Positions 1-6,988 of a DNA stretch of 14,134 bases are shown piece after piece. Origin of the DNA: Actinomycetota bacterium. GTDB taxonomy: Bacteria > Actinomycetota > Thermoleophilia > Gaiellales > Gaiellaceae. The position numbers were made by a program, and so were the translations under genes. The notes under the pieces were generated by a model that was given only the letters and a program-made list of their open reading frames with translations, searched no databases and was not told where the DNA came from. Within the stretch, counting starts at the first letter, position 1, and every line of letters begins with the position of its first letter. Where the stretch lies: positions 1-14,134 of the forward strand of contig JAIBJP010000028.1 in assembly GCA_020029625.1 (NCBI GenBank), in the 5' to 3' direction.

Positions 1-808
1 CCGCGTGGTCGATGATCCGTTTGTTGGCCTGATGGGGGATGTAGAGGTCGACGTCGTCCACGGTCAGTCCACACGCCTCGAGCAGTTCCTCGGCCGACGA
101 GACCAGGACACGTGTGGCGAACTTGTAGACCTCCCGCCCGTTCATGCGCAGAAAGTGCAGCTCCTGTTCGACGGTCTGGGCCGTCGCCGGGTTGCGCGAC
201 CCACCCGCGGGGACCGAGAGCTCCTTGCCGCCCTCTCCGTCCGAACCGAGCTCGAAGCCGAGGAAGCCGTCGTCGGCCACACGTTCGAGGACAACCGCAC
301 CCGCCCCGTCGCCAAAGAGGACGCAAGTCGAGCGGTCGTGCCAGTTCATGATCTTCGAAAGCGTCTCGGCGCCGATCACTAGGGCGTTCCGCGCCAGCCC
401 TCCCGCGATGGTTCCGTACGCTTGGGCCACCGCGTACATGAAGCCGGTACAACCCGCGGAGAGGTCATAGGCGGCGGCATCGGGGGACCCGAGCTCGGCC
501 GCGACGAGCGAGCCCGTCGAGGGGAAGAACATGTCCGGGGTCACGGTCGCCACGATCACGAGCTCCACGTCGGCTGGGTCGAGGCCTGCCGCCGCCAGCG
601 CCTTCCGCGCGGCCGGCACGGCCAGGTCGCTCGCCGCCTGATCCGGGTCCGCGACATGGCGCTCCTTGATCCCGGTGCGCTCGGTGATCCACTCGTCGGA
701 CGTGTCCACGAGCTTCGAAAGGTCGTCGTTCGTGAGCACGTGTTCGGGGACGTAAGCGCCCACGCCGGTGATGCCGATCGAGCCGTTGCGCGAGACGTCG
801 GCGATCAA
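1..808 (-). CDS. fabH: 3-oxoacyl-ACP synthase III (FabH), C-terminus cut by window edge
   Basis: Catalyses the first condensation of type II fatty-acid synthesis, joining an acyl-CoA primer to malonyl-ACP in the cytoplasm. My translation of the minus strand gives 269 residues before the left edge; the family is usually about 320-330. Visible are the N-terminal ITGVGAYVPE strand, DEWITERTGIKER (about 38-50), the nucleophile Cys120 in DLSAGCTGF, FGDGAGA (165-171) and catalytic His259 in IPHQAN. The catalytic Asn would lie in the missing part. The start is taken as TTG at 808-806, the only usual start codon in frame near the conserved N-terminus; the Shine-Dalgarno is weak. It lies 13 bases after the fabZ stop, so it is the third gene of the sigma-fabZ-fabH operon. 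Identity is secure; primer preference (straight or branched) cannot be read. Confidence 0.95.
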   Translation of the reverse strand, partial: MIADVSRNGSIGITGVGAYVPEHVLTNDDLSKLVDTSDEWITERTGIKERHVADPDQAASDLAVPAARKALAAAGLDPADVELVIVATVTPDMFFPSTGSLVAAELGSPDAAAYDLSAGCTGFMYAVAQAYGTIAGGLARNALVIGAETLSKIMNWHDRSTCVLFGDGAGAVVLERVADDGFLGFELGSDGEGGKELSVPAGGSRNPATAQTVEQELHFLRMNGREVYKFATRVLVSSAEELLEACGLTVDDVDLYIPHQANKRIIDHA

Positions 809-821
809 CCGGACACCCGGC

Positions 822-1259
822 CTAGAGCTCCGTGACTGCGAAGGTGAGCGTCCCGCGCGCGGCGAGCTGACCGTCCACGGTGGCGGTCGCCTTACCGCGC
901 CCGATCGGACCGCGAACGCGCTCCAGCTCGCAGATGAGCTCGAGCTCGTCGCCCGGCTCCACGATGCGCTTGAAACGAACGTCGTCGATGCCTGCAAATA
1001 GAGCGAGCTTGCCGCGATTTGCATCGTCCGCGAGCACCGCGACGGCTCCGGTCTGGGCCATCGCCTCGACGATGAGGACTCCCGGCATGATCGGCCGGCC
1101 GGGAAAGTGCCCCGCGAGGTACCACTCGTCCTCGCGCACCAGCTTGCGCGCGACGACGCGGGCCCCCGGCTCGAGCTCGACGACCTCGTCGAGGAGCAGG
1201 AAAGGATCCCGGTGCGGGAGGATCTGCTCGATCTCCGCGCGGCCGAGCGAGGTCGTCAT
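822..1259 (-). CDS. fabZ: 3-hydroxyacyl-ACP dehydratase FabZ
   Basis: Dehydrates (3R)-hydroxyacyl-ACP to trans-2-enoyl-ACP in each round of fatty-acid elongation. The protein is 145 residues, normal for the family, with a single hotdog fold. The N-terminal motif ILPHRDPFLLLDEV (13-26) and the active-site segment HFPGRPIMPGVLIVEAMAQ (51-69) are canonical; His51 and Glu65 match the catalytic His/Glu pair. The ATG at 1259-1257 overlaps the TGA of the sigma-factor gene as ATGA, implying translational coupling. fabH follows 13 bases after the stop. An open frame continues upstream of this ATG, but that part is a frame shadow of the sigma gene and shows no FabZ similarity. FabA is the alternative; the HFPGRPIMPG form and short length favour FabZ. 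Confidence 0.96.
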   Translation of the reverse strand: MTTSLGRAEIEQILPHRDPFLLLDEVVELEPGARVVARKLVREDEWYLAGHFPGRPIMPGVLIVEAMAQTGAVAVLADDANRGKLALFAGIDDVRFKRIVEPGDELELICELERVRGPIGRGKATATVDGQLAARGTLTFAVTEL

Positions 1260-1891
1260 GCCTGGGCGAGGTCCTCGAGGTGCGCCTTCAAGCGGGCGCG
1301 GGCGCGATGCACGTAGCACTTGGCGGTTCCAACGGGAATCGATGCAACGCGCGCGATCTCCGGGTACGAGAGCCCGAACGAATCGCGGAGGACGACGACC
1401 ACGCGCTGCTTGGGCGAGAGCCGCGCCAGCGCCTCGGCAACGTCCCGCCGCAGATCGGCGAGAGCGGCCAGGCGCGACGGGTCGCAATCCTCGTCCGCCA
1501 CACGTTCCTCCTCGACAAGAGGCTCCGTCCGTCGAACTCGCTGAAAGGCCATGCGGTCGCGGCACGTGTTCACCACCAGCCGGTGTAGCCACGTTGCGAA
1601 CTGCGCCTCGCCCCGGAACTGGCGCAGACGCGTGCAGACCTTGACGAGCGACTCCTGCGCGGCGTCGCGAGCGTCCTCGAAATCGCCCACGAGCTGCGAG
1701 GCCAGGCGGTTGACCTTAGGCGCATAGCGCTCGAGCAATGTGTCGAGCGCCCTGGAATCGCCGCCGGTCGCCTTGCGCACGAGCTCGGCATCGCTCAGCC
1801 GTGTGTACGTTCGCCCGGCATGCCCATTCCGCTCGTTCAGACGGGGCTGGACCTCGATCGGTTGCACGGCGGGCTTAGTGTATGCGCTCAT
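1256..1891 (-). CDS. ECF-type (sigma-70 family) RNA polymerase sigma factor
   Basis: Expected to direct RNA polymerase to a specific promoter set. From the ATG at 1891 the product is 211 residues with the two-domain layout of group 4 sigma factors: region 2 at about 47-116 (ALDTLLERYAPKV through FATWLHRLVVNTCRDR) and region 4 at about 147-205 (LARLSPKQRVVVVLRDSFGL, then the HTH SYPEIARVASIPVGTAKCYV). There is no region 3 and no C-terminal extension. No anti-sigma gene is adjacent on either side. Its stop overlaps the fabZ start (ATGA). The start is uncertain: ATG 1891 has a GGGG run about 7 bases upstream, ATG 1906 is in frame further out, and GTG 1867 (codon 9) lies just after a TACACT hexamer and could be a leaderless start. 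The first 30 or so residues are low-similarity. I cannot assign an ECF subgroup. Confidence 0.9.
   Translation of the reverse strand: MSAYTKPAVQPIEVQPRLNERNGHAGRTYTRLSDAELVRKATGGDSRALDTLLERYAPKVNRLASQLVGDFEDARDAAQESLVKVCTRLRQFRGEAQFATWLHRLVVNTCRDRMAFQRVRRTEPLVEEERVADEDCDPSRLAALADLRRDVAEALARLSPKQRVVVVLRDSFGLSYPEIARVASIPVGTAKCYVHRARARLKAHLEDLAQA
1876..1890. promoter_or_regulatory. Candidate bidirectional -10 region between sigma gene and birA
   Basis: The plus strand shows TAGTGT (1876-1881) ending 8 bases before the birA ATG at 1890. The minus strand shows the overlapping TACACT (1882-1877) ending 9 bases before GTG 1867 of the sigma frame. Both fit TAnnnT and would give leaderless or near-leaderless transcripts, which fits the lack of a good Shine-Dalgarno before birA. 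No -35 hexamer is convincing on either strand. If the minus-strand promoter is the real one, the sigma protein must start at 1867 and not at 1891. Confidence 0.35.
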
Positions 1892-2642
1892 GAATGCCCC
1901 GGACATGCTCGTTCCCGAGGTCGTCGAGCCCCTTCTGACCGGCACGTTCGGCAGAACGTACTTCTATCAAGACGCCTGCGAATCGACGCAGAAGCTCCTG
2001 GACGCCGGGCTGAACGAAGGCGACGCTGCCGTCTGCGATGTCCAGACAGCAGGCCGCGGGCGACTCGGGCGGAGCTGGGAGACACCGCCCGGGACCGCGA
2101 TCCTCTGTTCGGTGCTCCTGAAGCCGCCGGCCGGCCGGGCCCTGGCGGAGCTTTCCCTCGTCGCCGGCCTGGCCGCCGCGGAGACCGTCGAGCGCGCGCT
2201 CGGGCTCGCGGTCCAGCTCAAGTGGCCGAACGACGTCATGGTCAACAGGCGGAAGGTCGCAGGGGTCATCGCCGAGGCGAGCGGGGGTGGCGTCGTCGTG
2301 GGGATCGGAGTGAACGTGAACCAGACTCGGGAGGAGCTGCCCGACGATGCCAAGGTCGCACCCGGATCGCTCTACACGGCGGACGGAGTTCGCCGGGAGC
2401 GTGCCCCGCTCCTCGCCGACCTCCTCTCGAGCCTCGAGCACGACTACGGGCTCTGGGTCGAGGGAGGTCTCGACGCACTCTACGACAGCCTCGGGGCACG
2501 CGACTTCCTGCGCGGCCGGCGTGTGTTCCTCGACGGGCAGGCCGGCACCGGGATCGGGATCGACCGGAGCGGGCGTCTCGAGGTCGAGATCGACGGGCAA
2601 CGGCAGCTGGTGGAGAGCGGCGAGGTCCTCTTCGAGCGTTAG
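1890..2642 (+). CDS. birA: Biotin--[acetyl-CoA-carboxylase] ligase, monofunctional
   Basis: Makes biotinyl-5'-AMP and transfers biotin to the carrier lysine of biotin-dependent carboxylases such as acetyl-CoA carboxylase. From ATG 1890 it is 250 residues. Visible are the biotinyl-AMP loop AGRGRLGRSW (54-63), KWPNDVMV (111-118) followed by RKVAGVIAE with the conserved Lys122, GIGVNVNQ (138-145), and a C-terminal SH3-like segment (about 207-249). There is no N-terminal helix-turn-helix, so this is a class I ligase that should not repress biotin genes. The alternative ATG at 1905 would remove five residues outside the conserved region. It is divergent from the sigma gene, with start codons nested on CATG, and converges with the amidase gene, whose stop codon is 6 bases away. 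Function is certain; the exact start is not. Confidence 0.95.
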   Translation: MNAPDMLVPEVVEPLLTGTFGRTYFYQDACESTQKLLDAGLNEGDAAVCDVQTAGRGRLGRSWETPPGTAILCSVLLKPPAGRALAELSLVAGLAAAETVERALGLAVQLKWPNDVMVNRRKVAGVIAEASGGGVVVGIGVNVNQTREELPDDAKVAPGSLYTADGVRRERAPLLADLLSSLEHDYGLWVEGGLDALYDSLGARDFLRGRRVFLDGQAGTGIGIDRSGRLEVEIDGQRQLVESGEVLFER

Positions 2643-2656
2643 CGCTCGTTAGCGCT
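2637..2656. repeat. 10-bp tandem repeat / short hairpin over two convergent stop codons
   Basis: CGTTAGCGCT occurs twice in direct succession. The first copy carries the birA TAG (2640-2642) and the second the amidase stop (TAA, minus strand, 2651-2649). Because AGCGCT is self-complementary, the pair 2641-2646 and 2651-2656 can form a 6-bp stem with a CGTT loop on either strand. No T-run follows, so it is not a classical intrinsic terminator, but it is the only structure available to separate the two convergent genes. Confidence 0.45.
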
Positions 2657-4793
2657 GTCTGACGCGGACCCGGGGCGTGGCGGCACGGTTCTCGGCCGCA
2701 TCCCAGGCGAGAGCCCGCACGAACCTGAAGACTCCCGCTCGGGAGAGGGTGTGCGTGCCGGCGGTCGCGTCGAGCGAGATGACGGTCGAGTAGCCGAACC
2801 GCACCTCCAGCAACGCGGCCTCCCCCAACACGACGGTGACGCTCGTCCGCCGGCCGGCGACAGCCCTGGCGATGCGCACGCCCGGCGGAGTCGTATCCAG
2901 CCGCACCCTGCTCGAGAGCACCCGCGTTCCCAGGGAAGTGGTCGCTTCGACTCTGACGGTGTAGCGCCGCTGGGAAGCGCGGATACCCGACCCTGTTCGC
3001 CCATCCCACGCGAAGGACTGGGGGCCCGCCTGCAAGCCAACCGCTGACCTGAGCGTGGCGATGCGCCGCTCGCCGTAGAGGACCAGAACCCGCACTGTCG
3101 CCGCCCGCGCGAGGTCGAAGGTAGCCGTCGTCGTCTCACGGCGGCCATCACCGTTCGGCGAGAACGGGCGCGGGGCGAGACGGAGATAGCCGAGCGTCCG
3201 GTCGACGATCACGTCGTCTGCGGCCGAGTCGGACTGACCGGGCGACCGCGCGCTGATGGAGACCGTGTAGAGGCCGTCCGGAACGAGCGCGCCGCTGCCG
3301 TCACGACCGTCCCAGAGGAGCCGGCTCGTCCCGGCGGGAAAGGACCGGGCGTTGGCGAGCCGCCGCACGGTGACACCCGAGCCGTTCACGATCTCGACCG
3401 TCGCGGTTGCCGCCGTCGTCAGCGAGAACGAGATCCTCGTCGTCTCGCCCACACCGTCGCCGTTGGGCGTCAAGACGGCGGGCGACGCGCGGAGCCGCCG
3501 GACCGCCAGCGCCGGCGGCCCGGGCACGGCGGCGGTCCACGGACGAACGTCGGGTCCCGCTGCGATCGTGTACGTGAACGTCCCGAACGGCGTCCCCGAA
3601 GCGTCCCACGTCCAGTCGACGCGAGTGCCGGACCCGCTCCCGCTTGCCACGAGCGAGCCGTCGCCACTGCGAATCGTGACCGTCCAGGACAAGGCGGTCG
3701 AGAGGCGACCCGTCACCTGCACGCTGCCACCCAGGCCCCCCGCCACCTCGGGGTCGTAGAGCTTCGGCAACCCCCGGGCGGCGACCGAGGATGCTATTCC
3801 GGGCAGCTGTCCATAGAGGGCAGTGCCCGGACAGCTCGTCGGGCCGGTGTCGCGGTGTCCGGAGAGGGCCCGCAGCCGCACTGGCGTCCCGGCCGGGTAC
3901 TCGGGGTTCCCGGCCGAGATCCACGTGAGGCGACTGAGCGGATCGACGTGAGCCACGTCCAGCCGCCAGGCGAGCAGCTTCACGAGCGCCGACCGCGCCG
4001 AGGCCGTGGCCCGGCTCGAGCTGTACGTCCCGAGCAATGAGACGCCCGTGGAGCCCGTGTTGAACCCTTGCGCGTGGGCGCCGACGACGTTCCGGTCGAT
4101 TCCACCGCCACGGCCCTCGAAGACCTGGCCGTACTTGTCGACGAGAAAGTTGTAGCCGATGTCGTTCCACCCGTTGGCAAGCACGTGGTAGCGCTGGATG
4201 CCTCGGACGATCGCGGCCGACTGAGCCGCTGTGTACGAGTTCGTCCCCGCCGTGTGATGGACGACCGCGAAGCGGACGCGGTCGGCGTAGTAGGGCGCTG
4301 CGCGCACGATCGACTCGTCAGCGCCCCACTGGTTGCGCCTGATGATCGCGGGCTGACCGGCTCGCGCTGCCACGCGCAGCGGGGTCGCATCGGGAGCGCT
4401 CTGGATGAAGAAGGCGCGGAGACGTGTGACGTTCCCGCGAACGCGATAGTCGATCGCTCCCGAGGCGTCCGTCCAGTACGGGTTGCCGAGCTTCCACCCG
4501 CGAAGCGAGGCCGCCTCGCCCGTCCAGCGATCGGGCAGATCCTCGGCCTCGGGTCGGGCCGGTTGCCAGCGGCTCCAGACTCCCGTGAGAGAGCGTGTCC
4601 GGAACCAGACGGTCCCGGAGCCCCTCCAGTGCAGGCCGACCATGTTGAACCGCAGGGGAGCGCGCTGGGAACGCTCGGGTGCCACCGTGCGCACGGGCAC
4701 GTCGCGCGCTACGACCCGAACGCCCGCAGCCGACGGCCAGGCGCCGAGGAGAGCCAGTAGGGCTGCGCCGAGGAGGGCCCGCGGAAGCGTCAT
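2649..4793 (-). CDS. Secreted PGRP-family N-acetylmuramoyl-L-alanine amidase with FlgD-like Ig repeats
   Basis: A 714-residue exported protein predicted to cut the MurNAc-L-alanine bond of peptidoglycan. Residues 1-23 form a signal peptide (hydrophobic 5-20, then SAAG). Residues 24-145 are a WxxR-rich N-terminal region seen in actinobacterial homologues. The amidase/PGRP domain spans about 148-333: RRNQWGADE, VVHHTAG (His179/180), YNFLVDKYGQVFEGR with Tyr214, and SGHRDTGPTSCPG. One of His179/180, with His313 and Cys321 (8 apart as in T7 lysozyme), should bind zinc. The tail holds Ig-like modules at about 354-425, 431-530 (TPNGDG, then WDGRDGSG) and 536-632 (SPNGDG, then WDGRTGSG), the last two FlgD-like, plus a final beta-rich segment at 633-714. 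No transmembrane anchor or LPXTG is seen, so release or non-covalent wall binding is inferred. Start ATG 4793; no clear Shine-Dalgarno. Divergent from nfeD. Confidence 0.9.
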   Translation of the reverse strand: MTLPRALLGAALLALLGAWPSAAGVRVVARDVPVRTVAPERSQRAPLRFNMVGLHWRGSGTVWFRTRSLTGVWSRWQPARPEAEDLPDRWTGEAASLRGWKLGNPYWTDASGAIDYRVRGNVTRLRAFFIQSAPDATPLRVAARAGQPAIIRRNQWGADESIVRAAPYYADRVRFAVVHHTAGTNSYTAAQSAAIVRGIQRYHVLANGWNDIGYNFLVDKYGQVFEGRGGGIDRNVVGAHAQGFNTGSTGVSLLGTYSSSRATASARSALVKLLAWRLDVAHVDPLSRLTWISAGNPEYPAGTPVRLRALSGHRDTGPTSCPGTALYGQLPGIASSVAARGLPKLYDPEVAGGLGGSVQVTGRLSTALSWTVTIRSGDGSLVASGSGSGTRVDWTWDASGTPFGTFTYTIAAGPDVRPWTAAVPGPPALAVRRLRASPAVLTPNGDGVGETTRISFSLTTAATATVEIVNGSGVTVRRLANARSFPAGTSRLLWDGRDGSGALVPDGLYTVSISARSPGQSDSAADDVIVDRTLGYLRLAPRPFSPNGDGRRETTTATFDLARAATVRVLVLYGERRIATLRSAVGLQAGPQSFAWDGRTGSGIRASQRRYTVRVEATTSLGTRVLSSRVRLDTTPPGVRIARAVAGRRTSVTVVLGEAALLEVRFGYSTVISLDATAGTHTLSRAGVFRFVRALAWDAAENRAATPRVRVRQR

Positions 4794-4865
4794 TGGGGCG
4801 ACGAGGGGTTCTCTGCAGGGTGACTGAGGCCTTCCCGGCGCTCAAGGCCGAAAGACCCGTCCTGA

Positions 4866-4871
4866 TAGAAT
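4866..4871 (+). promoter_or_regulatory. Candidate -10 element for the nfeD-SPFH-galT operon
   Basis: TAGAAT matches the -10 consensus at four of six positions and sits in the only AT-rich patch of the 92-base divergent spacer (4794-4885). The predicted start site at about 4878-4880 would leave a 6-8 base leader before ATG 4886, which fits the absence of a Shine-Dalgarno there. No good -35 hexamer lies at 16-18 bases. The amidase promoter must lie in the same spacer, but I cannot identify it. Confidence 0.35.
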
Positions 4872-4885
4872 TCTTACAGCTGAAA

Positions 4886-6208
4886 ATGCCGTCGATGCGG
4901 GCACTTTTCGCTCTCGCGAGCGCCCTTTTCGTCAGTCTGGCGCTCGTCCAGACGGCGAGTGCTGCAGACCCGCCGCGAGTCCTCGCAGTCGAGTTCTCGA
5001 ACGACATCAACCCGGTAACCGAGGACTACCTCACGGGCGCGATCGACCGCGCCAACGACCAGGGCTACGACGCGGTGGTCATTCTCATGGACACGCCGGG
5101 GGGCCTCGACAGCTCGATGCGCAACATCATCAAGCGAGAGCTCGACTCCAAGGTTCCCGTCGTCGTCTACGTCTATCCGCCGGGCTCCCGCGACGCTTCC
5201 GCCGGCGTCTTCATCACGATGGCGGCGGACGTCGCAGCCATGGCGCCCGAGACCAACATCGGCTCATCGACCCCCATCTCCACCGGCGGTGGAGACATCC
5301 CGAAGGACCTCAAGCGCAAGGTCGTGAACGACGCGGTCGCCTACATCCGCGGGCTCGCCTCGGAGCACGGCCGGAACGCCGACTGGGCCGAAAAGGCTGT
5401 ACGGGTGGCTTCGAACCTGCCCGCACGCGAAGCGCTGAGCATGAACGTGGTCGATTTCGTCTCGCCGACGTTGCCCCAGCTTCTCGACACGATCGACGGC
5501 ACCCGGGTCGAGCCGAAGGGCATCGTCGTCCACACCGCCGGGGCCGAGGTCGACACGATACGGATGTCGATCTGGAAGCGCATTCTCGACACGCTCGTCG
5601 ATCCCAACATCATCGTGCTGCTCCTCTCGCTGGGCACGCTCGGAATCACGGTCGAGCTCTTCAATCCGGGCCTGATCTTCCCCGGGACGCTCGGAGCGAT
5701 CTCGCTCATCGTCGGCCTCTTCGGGCTCCAGGTGCTGCCCGTCAGCGCGGCCGGGGTGCTGCTCATGCTGCTCGCAGCGGCGTTCTTCGCCGCGGAGCCC
5801 TTCGTCATGAGCCACGGCGCGCTGGCGCTCGCGGGAGCCGCCTGTTTCGTCATCGGATCACTGATGCTCTTCGATCCGGCGGGACCTCACTACCAGGTGT
5901 CCCTCTCGGTCGCGCTCGCCATCGCGGGGACCTTCGCGCTGCTCACCGTCTTCGCCGTCACGAAGATCGTCCAGGCCCGCCGGCGGCCCGCGGTGACCGG
6001 CAAGGAGGAGCTCGTGGGGCAAGTCGGAGTGGTGCGCAAGGCGCTCGACCCGACCGGGCTCGTCTTCGTCCACGGAGAGCTCTGGCAGGCCCATACGGAC
6101 GGCGAGGCCCTCGAGGTCGGCACTCCAGTCCAGGTGCGAGGAATCGAAGACGGCCTCGTGCTCGAGGTGAACCGGGCCGGGCCTACGCCCGCTCCCGTCA
6201 CGGCGTAG
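4886..6208 (+). CDS. nfeD: NfeD-family membrane-bound serine protease (ClpP class)
   Basis: A long-form NfeD protein of 440 residues, the usual protease partner of stomatin-like proteins. Residues 4-26 are a signal peptide ending TASA|AD. The ClpP-like domain (about 30-215) has MDTPGGLDSSMR (68-79), the probable nucleophile Ser105 in RDASAGVFI and the probable general base Lys145 in KVVND. The 40-residue spacing is like the Ser/Lys dyad of Pyrococcus PH1510-N. Hydrophobic segments follow at about 241-262, 264-284, 287-305, 310-328 and 338-360, then a C-terminal OB-fold domain (about 372-427). Start: ATG 4886, or ATG 4895 just before the hydrophobic stretch; the frame stays open upstream into the amidase antisense region but lacks similarity. 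The SPFH gene follows after 12 bases. Role in membrane-protein quality control is inferred from the family. Confidence 0.93.
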   Translation: MPSMRALFALASALFVSLALVQTASAADPPRVLAVEFSNDINPVTEDYLTGAIDRANDQGYDAVVILMDTPGGLDSSMRNIIKRELDSKVPVVVYVYPPGSRDASAGVFITMAADVAAMAPETNIGSSTPISTGGGDIPKDLKRKVVNDAVAYIRGLASEHGRNADWAEKAVRVASNLPAREALSMNVVDFVSPTLPQLLDTIDGTRVEPKGIVVHTAGAEVDTIRMSIWKRILDTLVDPNIIVLLLSLGTLGITVELFNPGLIFPGTLGAISLIVGLFGLQVLPVSAAGVLLMLLAAAFFAAEPFVMSHGALALAGAACFVIGSLMLFDPAGPHYQVSLSVALAIAGTFALLTVFAVTKIVQARRRPAVTGKEELVGQVGVVRKALDPTGLVFVHGELWQAHTDGEALEVGTPVQVRGIEDGLVLEVNRAGPTPAPVTA

Positions 6209-6220
6209 GATAGTCCGCGC

Positions 6221-6988
6221 ATGACCGCAGCCTTCATTGCGATCGCGGCCGTCGTCGTGATCGTGCTGTTCCTGCTCTCGGCTTCCGTCCGTGTTGCCCG
6301 GGAGTACGAGCGAGGCGTGATCTTCCGCCTCGGTCGGCTGCACTCCCCGCCGAAGGGGCCGGGTCTCTTCCTGCTCATCCCCGTCGTCGACAAGATGGTG
6401 CGGGTCGACCTGCGCACGGTGACGCTGAACATTCCGCCGCAGGAGGTCATCACCAAGGACAACGTCCCCGTCCGCGTCAACGCAGTCGCCTACTTCCGGA
6501 TCATCGACCCCGAGAAGGCGATCGTGCAGGTGGAGAACTTCATGGTCGCCACCTCGCAGATCTCGCAGACCACGCTGCGCAGCGTCCTCGGCCAGCACGT
6601 CCTCGACGAGCTTCTCGCTGAGCGCGACAAGATCAACGCGATCCTCCAGGAGATCATCGACGAGGCCACCTCGCCCTGGGGGATCAAGGTCTCGATCGTG
6701 GAGGTCAAGGACGTCGAGATCCCCAGCGGGATGCAGCGGGCCATGGCGCGCCAGGCCGAGGCCGAACGCGAGCGCCGGGCAAAGGTGATTGCCGCCGAGG
6801 GCGAGTTCCAGGCCTCCGAGCGGCTGAAGGACGCGGCGAACGTCATGAGCCAGAACCCCATCACTCTCCAGCTCCGCTTCCTCCAGACGATGCTCGAGAT
6901 CAGCTCGGAGCGCTCGACGACGACATTCCTGCCGCTGCCGATCGAACTGTTCCGCCCGTTCATGGGCGGGGCGGGCGAATCTAGCTGA
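6221..6988 (+). CDS. Stomatin-like SPFH/band 7 protein (slipin)
   Basis: A 255-residue membrane scaffold expected to oligomerise at lipid microdomains and to act with the upstream NfeD protease, which is known to cleave such partners in archaea. An N-terminal hydrophobic anchor (about 3-21) precedes the SPFH domain (about 23-175: REYERGVIFRLGRL, GPGLFLLIPVVDKM with the conserved Pro54, PPQEVITKDNVPV). A charged helical region follows (about 172-205, QAEAERERRAKVIAAEGE), typical of the coiled-coil part. The C-terminus (PITLQLRFLQTMLEI, 213-227) matches the slipin oligomerisation segment. An AGGA (6207-6210) overlapping the nfeD TAG serves as Shine-Dalgarno 10 bases before ATG 6221. Its own TGA overlaps the proposed CTG start of galT. 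Confidence 0.94.
   Translation: MTAAFIAIAAVVVIVLFLLSASVRVAREYERGVIFRLGRLHSPPKGPGLFLLIPVVDKMVRVDLRTVTLNIPPQEVITKDNVPVRVNAVAYFRIIDPEKAIVQVENFMVATSQISQTTLRSVLGQHVLDELLAERDKINAILQEIIDEATSPWGIKVSIVEVKDVEIPSGMQRAMARQAEAERERRAKVIAAEGEFQASERLKDAANVMSQNPITLQLRFLQTMLEISSERSTTTFLPLPIELFRPFMGGAGESS

Noticed and set aside
1260..1592. Upstream extension of the fabZ frame to 1592
   Set aside because: The added 111 residues are Arg/Gly/Ala-rich, overlap the sigma gene in another frame and have no FabZ similarity; ATG 1259 gives the standard length.
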